DNA of 64,000 nt from WSZJ01 sp964590435 (GTDB lineage Bacteria; Planctomycetota; MHYJ01; WSZJ01): contig CAZPWT010000066.1 of the NCBI GenBank assembly GCA_964590435.1, positions 7,193 through 71,192 of the forward strand, written 5' to 3'. The notes beneath the pieces are model-generated. The model was not told the DNA's origin. It did no database searches and saw only the letters and a program-made list of their open reading frames with translations. Both the position numbers and the translations under genes were made by a program. Positions 38,822 through 46,816 of the stretch are shown piece by piece. Positions within the stretch are counted from its first letter, which is position 1, and every line of letters starts with the position of its first letter.

Positions 38822-40849
38822 CTATCGAATGCCCGCGCCCTCGAGCAGCCGCTCGACGCGCGCCAGCCGGGCCTCGAGCTCGTCGATCCTCCCCTGCTTC
38901 TCCGCCAGCGCTTCCATCGTCCGGACCTCGCGGTCGCGGGCGTCGGCCTCGAGGGAAGCGATGCGGGCGTCGCGGGCATCGAGCTCGAGCGCGAGCCCCT
39001 GGATAGCGGCGAGGGCGACGCCGTCGGCGTCGAGGTGCCCGATGTGGCTTTCGCTTTCGCCGAGGCCGAACGCGGCCTTGAAGTCCTCCGCCAGCGGGCC
39101 GAGGTGCCGGACCGAGGAATCCTGCGCCGCGAACGAGTACGTCGAGATCGGGAGTTTGCGGACCCGGAAAAGGACGTCGCGCGGATCGGCGACGCGGAGC
39201 GAGGTGACCGAGGCCCTGTCGAGCAGGGACAGCCAGCTCGATCCACCGGGCGCGAGCTCCGCGGACGCCACCGGCGCTCCGTCGCCGTCGTAGCGCGTGA
39301 CGAAGCGCACGCCGCCGGAGGCGAACGCGTTGAACTGGTTCGCGCGGACGTCGCAACGGAACGGGTCGTCCTTCATCCCCGCCGCGCTCGCGACGTCGGC
39401 CCACACGAACGACCCGTCGAACTGCGTCTTCGCCCGGCGCCCCGCGGCGAGCGCGCAGAGGCCGCGCGTCTCGTTGTCGATGCCGCCCGGGATGATCGAC
39501 CCTTCGCCGGAGGCGACATTGCCGCTGCCGCCCAGGATCGCCGCCAGCGTCGACGACGCCGTGTTCGCGCTTCCGCCGCCGATGATCGAATTCCCGCCGC
39601 TCGCCGTGTTGTCGCTTCCGCCGAGGATCGCCGAGAGGGATCCCGTCGCGTTGTTGGAATCGCCGCCGACGGCCGCCGCGCCGTAGGCCTCGGCGGTATT
39701 GGTCAGGCCGCCGCCGACGAAGGCGGAGAGGCCGGAGGCGGCGTTGGAGTACCCGCCGACGACGACCGAGCGTCCGCCGCTGGCCGCGTTGGAGTCGCCT
39801 CCGCCGACGAAGGCTGCGTTATCGGAAGCCGTGTTGACGTTCCCGCCGACGACCGTCGCGAAGAGGAAGGTGGCGGCATTCCCGTTGCCGCCGCCGACGA
39901 AGGACCGGTCAGCCGAGGCCGCGTTGGACTCGCCGCCCAGGATGGCGGAGCGGTCTCCCGAAGCCCAGTTCGAGTGTCCCCCGCCGACGAACGCATGGTC
40001 GGCGGTGGCCCAGTTGGCCTCCCCCGACGAGACGCCGGAGTAGTCGCCGGAAGCGATGTGGGCCCGCCCGCCGAGGATGGAGGAGAACAGGCCACTGGCG
40101 TCGTTCAGGCCGCCGCCGGCGACGGTGCTGAGGTCGCCGCTGGCGGAGTTGGACCGGCCGCCGGCCACGAGCGCCCACCTCCCGGGAACCAGGTTCCCGT
40201 ACCCGCCCCCGATGAACGCACGGTCACCCTGCGCGTAGTTCCCGTCGCCGCCGCCGATCGCGGAGTACTTACCTTCCGCAGTATTGGAAGCGCCGCCACC
40301 GACAAACGCGTCGAGGGCGATCGCGGAGTTCCCCTCACCGCCGCTCACCGTGGCGCCCAGCGCGTCGGCGGTCGTGCCCGCGCCGTCGCCGGCCTGGTTG
40401 CCGGAGCCGCCGCCGATCGTGCAGAAATCGTCCTTGGCGATGCTCGGGAACAGCGTGCTGCCGCCGAGCACCGTCGCGCCGATGACGCCCGGCTGGGCCG
40501 AATTGGCCGGACCGCCGATCAGGACGTTCGGGCCGACCAGCCCCGACGTTCCGGGTCCTTCGGGCTCAAAGCGGGCGATGCGGCCGGCGTTGACGTGGAT
40601 TTCGAACGCTGCGGAATCAATCGTGCCCAGGAAGTTGCTTGCCGGGGTCGTCCCGGAATTCCCGCTGAGGCTCCAGGCGTTGGCCGCGCCCGGCGTGCCG
40701 GTGGGGCCCGGGGGCCCCGCGACGCCGGCCGGGCCATTGTCGCCACGGTCTCCATCGTCTCCCTTGAGCTTCTTCTTCGGGTTGCACCCGGAAAGCACCA
40801 GCGCGGCGAAGCACGCGGCCGCGGCGGTCCAGCGGAAGGCGGTGTTCAT
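38822..40849 (-). CDS. Lipoprotein with YadA/hemagglutinin-type head repeats and S74 chaperone domain
   Basis: This 675-residue protein has a lipobox (LVLSGCN) and a short collagen-like stretch (GDNGPAGVAGPPGPTGTPG). About 25 degenerate repeats follow, of the type GGGxSNxASG and SAILGG (residues about 110-480), as in trimeric adhesin heads. The C terminus is an S74 intramolecular chaperone (LPISTYSFAAQDSSVRHLGP, DADGVALAAIQGLALELDAR) ending in a coiled coil. S74 domains trim themselves off after trimer assembly. CAGGAG precedes the ATG. It probably forms a lipid-anchored trimeric surface fibre; repeats can change copy number by slippage. Confidence 0.82.
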   Translation of the reverse strand: MNTAFRWTAAAACFAALVLSGCNPKKKLKGDDGDRGDNGPAGVAGPPGPTGTPGAANAWSLSGNSGTTPASNFLGTIDSAAFEIHVNAGRIARFEPEGPGTSGLVGPNVLIGGPANSAQPGVIGATVLGGSTLFPSIAKDDFCTIGGGSGNQAGDGAGTTADALGATVSGGEGNSAIALDAFVGGGASNTAEGKYSAIGGGDGNYAQGDRAFIGGGYGNLVPGRWALVAGGRSNSASGDLSTVAGGGLNDASGLFSSILGGRAHIASGDYSGVSSGEANWATADHAFVGGGHSNWASGDRSAILGGESNAASADRSFVGGGNGNAATFLFATVVGGNVNTASDNAAFVGGGDSNAASGGRSVVVGGYSNAASGLSAFVGGGLTNTAEAYGAAAVGGDSNNATGSLSAILGGSDNTASGGNSIIGGGSANTASSTLAAILGGSGNVASGEGSIIPGGIDNETRGLCALAAGRRAKTQFDGSFVWADVASAAGMKDDPFRCDVRANQFNAFASGGVRFVTRYDGDGAPVASAELAPGGSSWLSLLDRASVTSLRVADPRDVLFRVRKLPISTYSFAAQDSSVRHLGPLAEDFKAAFGLGESESHIGHLDADGVALAAIQGLALELDARDARIASLEADARDREVRTMEALAEKQGRIDELEARLARVERLLEGAGIR

Positions 40850-40945
40850 GGCATCTCCTGTGGGTGAGATGGCGCCGCGGACTGCGGCAGCCCTTCTGGA
40901 TACACAGGCCGCCTCGAGTCGTCCGGCGGAATCCGGAAAAAAGAA

Positions 40946-40977
40946 GGGCGGGGCCCCGCCCACACGGAGCCCCGCCC
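40946..40977 (-). terminator. Intrinsic terminator-like hairpin in the lipoprotein leader
   Basis: On the minus strand GGGCGGGGC (40969-40977) pairs with GCCCCGCCC (40946-40954), followed directly by TTCTTTTTT. It reads toward the lipoprotein start 97 nt away. It could be an attenuator of that gene or stop antisense RNA from the sigma-factor region. The rest of this 323-nt divergent gap shows nothing recognisable. Confidence 0.45.
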
Positions 40978-41172
40978 GGCGCGGTCCGCTGGGGGCCGCG
41001 CTGGCCGATTCGGGGGCCGGAACATCGGATGCGGATTGGCGACCGGCCCCGAGTCCATAACCGGATACGCCACGATCGTCCGCCGGAATCCCGCCCCGGC
41101 AGACCCCTTCCCCGCCTTGAATTCCCCATCCGCGCGGCGTATGGTCCCACGCGGAAGCCCCGCTTCCGCATC

Positions 41173-41889
41173 GTGACCGACAAGGACACCGACATCCCGG
41201 GTTCGCCCGAATTTCCATCGACCGTGTGGGGGCGCCTCGCCGAGGGCGCCGACCCGCGGGAGGCCGCGGAGTACCTCGCGCAGAAGTACTGGAAGCCGGC
41301 GTACCTCTTCATCCGTCGGCGATGGGGGCGCTCCAACGAGGATGCCAAGGACCTGACGCAGGGATTCTTTGCGGATGCGCTCTCGAAGGGGCTCCTCGGC
41401 AAGGCCGATCCCCGCCGCGGCTCGTTCCGGCATTTTCTCCGCGCGTCGCTCGAGAACTACCTGCGCAACGCGTCGCGGGATGCGAAGGCGCTGAAGCGCG
41501 GTGGCGGGGTGAAGCTGGTGCCGATCGAGCTGATGGAGGAGGCCGACGCGGTCGCTTCGCCGGAAGGGACGCCCGAGGAGCTGTTCAACCGGGACTGGCT
41601 GCAGGCGGTGTTCGACCGGTGCCTGCCGGAATTGAAGGCGCAGTACGCCGCCGAGGGGCGCGAAACGTACTACGAGATTTTCCGGCGCTACGACCTCGAC
41701 GCGGACCCGGCGCGCCGGCCGACGTACGAAGACCTGGCGAAGAAGATGAACCTGCGCGTCACCGAGGTCCGGAACTGGCTCGCGCACGCGCGGGGACGCT
41801 GGCAGAAGCTGATCCGGCAGGAACTCCGCGAGACGTCGGCATCGGCGGCGGATCTCGAGCGCGAAGTCCAGGATCTCCTCGGCTCCTGA
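41173..41889 (+). CDS. ECF-type RNA polymerase sigma factor
   Basis: This 238-residue protein has region 2 (YWKPAYLFIRRRWGRSNEDA then KDLTQGFFADALSK) and region 4 (PTYEDLAKKMNLRVTEVRNW) of an ECF sigma factor. A linker of about 60 residues separates them. The DLTQ segment is the usual DAEDLTQ core. The GTG at 41173 is a likely start because upstream codons are not protein-like. No anti-sigma gene is adjacent, and its target promoters are unknown. It is divergent from the adhesin-like lipoprotein. Confidence 0.85.
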   Translation: MTDKDTDIPGSPEFPSTVWGRLAEGADPREAAEYLAQKYWKPAYLFIRRRWGRSNEDAKDLTQGFFADALSKGLLGKADPRRGSFRHFLRASLENYLRNASRDAKALKRGGGVKLVPIELMEEADAVASPEGTPEELFNRDWLQAVFDRCLPELKAQYAAEGRETYYEIFRRYDLDADPARRPTYEDLAKKMNLRVTEVRNWLAHARGRWQKLIRQELRETSASAADLEREVQDLLGS

Positions 41890-41914
41890 TCCGTGAAGCG
41901 GCGTGCTCCGGGCG

Positions 41915-42172
41915 TCAGCGGCGGCGCCGCGCGGCGCCGGCAAGCCCGAGCTTCCGTGCCCGCGGCCAGCGCTTGATTTCCGCCTCGCGCCGCAGCGCGG
42001 AGCCCTGCGTGCGCTTGCGTTCGCTCCACAGCACCCGGACCGGGCCGCGGCCGCGCGTGTATTTCGCCCCGCGGCCGGCGTCGTGCTGGGCGACGCGGCG
42101 GGAGAGATCCCGCGCGATCCCCGTGTACAGGGTGTCGTCCGCGCACCGCAGGAGGTAGACCGTCCAGGCCAT
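41915..42172 (-). CDS. GIY-YIG nuclease-domain protein (UPF0213-like)
   Basis: This 85-residue protein is the minimal GIY-YIG fold, with VYLLRCADDTLYTGIARDLS (the YTG and YLL strands), ARG in DLSRRVAQH, and a late Glu in LRREAEIKRW. Such small proteins may cut DNA during repair. Their role in most bacteria is unknown. It is convergent with the sigma gene, with 25 nt between the ends. Confidence 0.85.
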   Translation of the reverse strand: MAWTVYLLRCADDTLYTGIARDLSRRVAQHDAGRGAKYTRGRGPVRVLWSERKRTQGSALRREAEIKRWPRARKLGLAGAARRRR

Positions 42173-42264
42173 GCCGGCATTATCGGCCACGCCTCCCCCC
42201 CGGCTGCACGATTTGCCGCAATCGCCAACCGCTCCCGTACTTCCGCCGTATCATTCTGGTCCCC

Positions 42265-43317
42265 ATGAGAGCCCTTCCCGCCTTCCTCCTCCTCGCCTTC
42301 GCCGCCGGCTGCGGCCCGGGGAGCGACACGGGCGGCAAGGACGGCGAAAAGTGGGGGAAGAAATCCGGGGCGCCGACGGAAGCGGTCCCGGTGAAGACGG
42401 AGAAGCTCGGGCGCGGGCCGATTTCGCTGCGGCTGCTCACGACGTCGACGGTCGACCCGGTGCGCCGCGTGGAGGTCGTCTCGAAGGCCTCCGGCATCGT
42501 GAAGGAGCTCCCCGTCGTCGAGGGCGCGTCCGTCGCGGCCGAGGCGGTGCTCGCGCAGCTCGACCACGAGGAACTCACCCTCGCGAAACAGAAAGCCGAG
42601 GTCAGCGAGAAGAAGGCGAAGGACGACTACGACCACATGAAGACACTTCTCGCCGAGAAATACGTCAGCGTGGACGAGTTCCGCAAGGTCGAGCAGGCGT
42701 ACCAGACGGCGCGGCTCGAGGTCGAGTCGGCGACGCTGGCGCTGGCGAACGCGACGGTGAAAGCGCCGATCGCCGGGACGGTGACGCGGCTGGACGTGCA
42801 GAAGGGGAAGCACGTCTCGGCGAACACGGTGCTCGCCGAGATCACGGACCTGACGGAGCTCGAGTGCGTGATCTTCGTGCCGGAGAAGGACGTCTTCCGG
42901 CTCCACGAGGGGCAGCCGGCCGAGGTCTCAAGCGAGTCCCTTGATGCGAAGTTCGAGGCGAAGGTGAAGCGGATCAACCCGGTGATCGACCGGGCGAGCG
43001 GCACGGCGAAGGCCTACCTGGCGCTGTCCGACCCGGAAAAGCGCCTCAGGCCGGGGATGTTCGTGGACGTCTCGATCGTGCTGGAGCCGCACGAGAAGGC
43101 GCTGCTGGTGCCCAAGAAGGCGCTGGTGTTCGACGAGGGGCGGCCGGGAGTGTTCGTGCGCAAGGGGGAGGAAGCGAAGTGGTCCGAGCTGGAGCTGGGG
43201 TTCCAGGAGAAGGACATCGCGGAGGTGACGAAGGGTGCTTCCGAGGGGGATGAAGTCATCGTGGTGGGGCAGAGTGGATTGAAGGATGGGACAAAAGTGA
43301 AGGTGATGACGGAGTAG
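42265..43317 (+). CDS. RND efflux periplasmic adaptor (MFP) lipoprotein
   Basis: This 350-residue protein has a lipobox (FAAGCGPG). It has the membrane-fusion layout: a beta-barrel/lipoyl part (GIVKELPVVEGASVAAEAVL), a helical hairpin (KQKAEVSEKKAKDDYDHM), the second lipoyl half (VKAPIAGTVTRLDVQKGK) and a C-terminal beta domain (VPKKALVFDEGRPGVFVRKG). It links the two downstream RND pumps to an outer-membrane channel not seen here. A strong inverted repeat separates it from the first pump gene. Confidence 0.88.
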   Translation: MRALPAFLLLAFAAGCGPGSDTGGKDGEKWGKKSGAPTEAVPVKTEKLGRGPISLRLLTTSTVDPVRRVEVVSKASGIVKELPVVEGASVAAEAVLAQLDHEELTLAKQKAEVSEKKAKDDYDHMKTLLAEKYVSVDEFRKVEQAYQTARLEVESATLALANATVKAPIAGTVTRLDVQKGKHVSANTVLAEITDLTELECVIFVPEKDVFRLHEGQPAEVSSESLDAKFEAKVKRINPVIDRASGTAKAYLALSDPEKRLRPGMFVDVSIVLEPHEKALLVPKKALVFDEGRPGVFVRKGEEAKWSELELGFQEKDIAEVTKGASEGDEVIVVGQSGLKDGTKVKVMTE

Positions 43318-43324
43318 GGCGAAA

Positions 43325-43453
43325 ACGGCCACGGCGAAAGGAAAAACGAAAAAGGAAAAAGGAAAAACGAAAAGGCCCCGGAGCGACGCAAGCGCCTGAC
43401 CGCGGGCTTTTCGTTTTTTGTTTTTCCTTTTTCGTTTTTCGTTTCCTGGCCGT
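43325..43453. repeat. Large purine/pyrimidine inverted repeat before the first RND pump
   Basis: The left arm (43325-43374) starts ACGGCCACGG and continues as GGAAAAACGAAAAA words. The right arm (43407-43453) is its near reverse complement, ending CCTGGCCGT. The arms are almost 50 nt each and only about 32 nt apart. The same words occur singly at 10548-10595. It fills the whole gap between adaptor and pump genes. Confidence 0.7.
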
Positions 43454-43468
43454 CCCCTCCCTCCCCAC

Positions 43469-46400
43469 GTGATATCTCCCCCCACCGGCTTCTTCGGCTT
43501 CACGGTCACGCGTCCCGTCGCGGTCTTCATGATCACGACGGCGTTCGCGGTGTTCGGCGCCGTCTCGTACCGCCGCCTGTCGCTGAACCTCATGCCGAAC
43601 ATTTCGTACCCCTCCGTGACGATCCGGACGGAGATGACCGGCGCGGCGCCGGAGGACGTGGAGCGAAGCGTCACCGAGCCGGTAGAAGAAGCGGTCGGCG
43701 TCGTCGGCGGCCTCGTCCAGCTGACCAGCGTCTCCCGCGCCGGGACCAGCGACGTCACGCTGGAATTCGAGTGGGGCACGAAGATCGAGGCGGCGCTCCA
43801 GGAAGTCCGCGAAAAGCTCGACCACCTCCAGCTTCCTCGCGACGTGAAGCGCCCCGTCCTTCTCCGCTACGACCCGAACCTCGACCCGATCATGCGCATC
43901 GGCATCAGCGGCGACCGCGGGCTCGTGGCGCTTCGATCGCTCGCCGACGACGACGTGCGGCGGTCGCTGGAGAGCACGCCGGGGGTGGCGGCGGTCAAGG
44001 TGCGCGGCGGGCGCGAGGAGGAGATCCGGGTGGAGGTGCACCGGGCGGCGCTGGCGCAGCTCGGGCTGGACCCGCGCGCCGTGGCGGAGCGGCTCGGACA
44101 GGAGAACCTGAATCAGCCCTCGGGCTCGCTGGTCGAAGGCGACGTCCAGTACCTCGTCCGCACGCTGAACGAGTTCCGGTCGCAGGCGGAAATCGGCGAG
44201 ATCGTGATCTCGCGCAAGGGCGACGCCACCGTCAAGCTGAAGGACATCGCTACGATCCGCCGCCTTTCGACGGACCCGAAAGTGCTCGCCCGGATCGATG
44301 GCAAGGAGGCCGTTCTCCTCGACATCTACCGCGAGGCCGACGCGAACATCGTCGCCGTCGCCGACGCCGTCCGCGCCCGACTCGAGGGCGCCCCGCCGCC
44401 GTGGTGGAAGAAGTACGCGAAGTCCGGCGACAAGGCGGCGGAACAGGAAGACGACCGCCTCAAGCTCCCCTCGGGCGTCGCCGCTTCCATCCTCACCGAC
44501 CAGAGCACCTTCGTCCGCTCCTCCGTCGACGCCGTCTACTCCGCCGCCTGGCAGGGCGCGCTCCTCGCCGTCGTCATCCTCTTCCTGTTCCTCCGCTCCC
44601 TCCCCGACACCCTCATCATCGGCCTCTCGATCCCGCTCTCGATCATCACCACGTTCGGCGCCATGCACCTCGCCGGGATCTCGCTCAACGTCATGTCCCT
44701 CGGCGGCCTCGCCCTCGGCGTCGGCATGATGGTCGACGCCTCCATCGTCGTCCTCGACTCCATCGACCGCTGCCGCGGCGAGGGCGACGACCGCGTCGCC
44801 GCCGCCATCCGCGGCACCCGTGAGGTCGGCCTCGCCGTCTCCGCCTCCACCCTCACCACCGTCGTCGTCTTCTTCCCCATCGCCTTCGTCGAGGGCATCG
44901 CCGGCCAGATCTTCCGCGACCAGGCCCTTACCGTCTGCATCTCCCTCATGGCCTCCATGGGCGTCTCCCTGTTTTTCGTGCCGATGCTGGCTTCGCGCGA
45001 ATGGAAGCGGCCGGAGCCGGGCGCGCGGGTGTTCAAGGTGTTCTTCCTGGAGTATGCGCGCCGCGCCGGCCAGGGACTCCGCTCAGGGAAATTCCTCGGC
45101 TTCCTCGACGGGCTCCTGGCCGCGCTGGTCCTGCCCGTCGCCGCGGTGCTCGAGGCTGTGCTTCAACCGACGATCTGGCTCCTGTGGGGGATCACCTGGG
45201 TGCTCCTCCGCGTCGCCGTCATCGCAGGGATCGCCCTCAAGGCCCTCGTCTGGCCGCTGCTCTGGGTTTTCACGAAGTCGATGGAATTCATGAACGAGCT
45301 CTATCCCGCCGTGCTTCGCGGATCACTCCGGAACAAGTTCATGCTCGCCGCCGCTTCCGTCGCCGCGGCGTTCGGGACGGTGACGCTCGTACCGCGCCTG
45401 CAGCAGGAACTCATCCCGACGATGCACCAGGGGGAGTTCATCCTCGAGGTCTCCCTACCCGTCGGCACGCCGATCGAGCGCACGGACGCCGAGGTCGCGC
45501 GGCTGGAGCAGACGGTGCTGGCGACGCCGGGAGTCGCGCGCGTGGTTTCCGCCGTCGGCGTCGAGGACGACGCGAACCGCCGCGAATCCGAGGGCGAGAA
45601 CACGGCGCGCATCCGCGTGGCGCTGAAGCCGGCGGCGGACCTCGAGGCCGCCGAGCGCGCCGTCCTCGACGCCCTCCGCCCGCGCTTCGCCTCCATCCCC
45701 GACGTCACCGTCCAGGTTGCCCACCCCGTGCTCTTCACGTTCCGCACGCCGCTCGAGCTCGAGATCCGCGGCCACGACCTCGCCGGAATCCGCCGCGCCG
45801 CCCGCGACGCCGAGGCCGCCCTCGCGGCCCTTCCCGGCCTGGCCGACGTCCGCTCCACGGTGGGCCGCGGGTCGCCGGAGATCCGGGTGACTTACAACCG
45901 GGCGAAGCTGGCGGAGTACGGGCTCGACATCAACGCGGTGGCGGCGATCGTGCAGAACCAGGTGCTGGGGACGGAAGCGACGAAGCTGTCGGAGGAGGAC
46001 CGGAAGGTGCCTGTGAAGGTGCAGGGGCAGGAGAAGGACGTGAACGAGCTGGCGCGGGTGGCGGCGATCGTGGTGAACCCGGGGGCGGCTGCGCCGGTGC
46101 GGCTCGGGGCGGTGGCGGGGTTTGCGCGCGCCGAGGGGCCCAACGAGATCCGCCGGGTCGCGCACCAGCGGGCAGCGCTGGTCCGGGCGAGCGTGAAGGG
46201 CTACGACCTGGCGGGGGCGTCGCGCGAGGTGGGCGAGGCGGCGGCGAAGCTGGCGCGGGCGGAAGGGGTGAGCTTCGTCGTCGGCGGACAGGCGAAGGAA
46301 ATGCAGGCGAGCGGCCGGTCGATGCTGTTCGCGATCGTGCTGGCGGTGTTCCTCGTCTACGTCGTGATGGCGTCGCAGTTCGAGAGCCTGATGCACCCGT

Positions 46401-46816
46401 TCCTGATCATGTTCACGGTGCCGATGGCGCTGGTGGGCGTGGTGCTCGGGCTGTGGATGACCGCGACGCCGGTGTCGGTGGTCGTCGCGATCGGCGTCGT
46501 CGTCCTCGCGGGCATCGCCGTGAACAACGGCATCGTCCTCATCGACGCCGCGAACCAGATCCGCCGCGGCGGCGCCGACCCGACCGAGTCGATCATCCGC
46601 GCCGCGAAGTCCCGCCTGCGCCCGGTCCTGATGACCAGCCTCACCACCATCCTCGGCCTCATCCCCATGGCGCTCGGCATCGGCGAGGGCGCCGAGCTCC
46701 AGGCCCCGCTCGCCGTCACCGTCCTCGGTGGCATGGTCTCCAGCACCCTCCTCACGCTCTTCCTCGTCCCCGCGCTGTGGCACGCCGTCGAGATCCGGAA
46801 GAAAGCCGCGGCATGA
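43469..46816 (+). CDS. RND efflux permease 1
   Basis: This protein of about 1115 residues belongs to the AcrB/CusA/MdtB superfamily: GFTVTRPVAVFMITTAFAVF at TM1, the large periplasmic loop, then NVMSLGGLALGVGMMVDASIVVLDSIDR around TM4 with its proton-relay Asp, and VLAGIAVNNGIVLIDAANQI in the second half. An unusual hydrophobic insert (about 535-620) adds extra membrane segments between TM6 and TM7. GTG at 43469 is the best start. The stop overlaps the next pump gene as ATGA. Confidence 0.87.
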   Translation: MISPPTGFFGFTVTRPVAVFMITTAFAVFGAVSYRRLSLNLMPNISYPSVTIRTEMTGAAPEDVERSVTEPVEEAVGVVGGLVQLTSVSRAGTSDVTLEFEWGTKIEAALQEVREKLDHLQLPRDVKRPVLLRYDPNLDPIMRIGISGDRGLVALRSLADDDVRRSLESTPGVAAVKVRGGREEEIRVEVHRAALAQLGLDPRAVAERLGQENLNQPSGSLVEGDVQYLVRTLNEFRSQAEIGEIVISRKGDATVKLKDIATIRRLSTDPKVLARIDGKEAVLLDIYREADANIVAVADAVRARLEGAPPPWWKKYAKSGDKAAEQEDDRLKLPSGVAASILTDQSTFVRSSVDAVYSAAWQGALLAVVILFLFLRSLPDTLIIGLSIPLSIITTFGAMHLAGISLNVMSLGGLALGVGMMVDASIVVLDSIDRCRGEGDDRVAAAIRGTREVGLAVSASTLTTVVVFFPIAFVEGIAGQIFRDQALTVCISLMASMGVSLFFVPMLASREWKRPEPGARVFKVFFLEYARRAGQGLRSGKFLGFLDGLLAALVLPVAAVLEAVLQPTIWLLWGITWVLLRVAVIAGIALKALVWPLLWVFTKSMEFMNELYPAVLRGSLRNKFMLAAASVAAAFGTVTLVPRLQQELIPTMHQGEFILEVSLPVGTPIERTDAEVARLEQTVLATPGVARVVSAVGVEDDANRRESEGENTARIRVALKPAADLEAAERAVLDALRPRFASIPDVTVQVAHPVLFTFRTPLELEIRGHDLAGIRRAARDAEAALAALPGLADVRSTVGRGSPEIRVTYNRAKLAEYGLDINAVAAIVQNQVLGTEATKLSEEDRKVPVKVQGQEKDVNELARVAAIVVNPGAAAPVRLGAVAGFARAEGPNEIRRVAHQRAALVRASVKGYDLAGASREVGEAAAKLARAEGVSFVVGGQAKEMQASGRSMLFAIVLAVFLVYVVMASQFESLMHPFLIMFTVPMALVGVVLGLWMTATPVSVVVAIGVVVLAGIAVNNGIVLIDAANQIRRGGADPTESIIRAAKSRLRPVLMTSLTTILGLIPMALGIGEGAELQAPLAVTVLGGMVSSTLLTLFLVPALWHAVEIRKKAAA

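Noticed and set aside
45001..46812. Long upstream extension of the second RND pump
   Set aside because: It is an out-of-frame shadow of the first pump; the ATGA overlap gives the true start.
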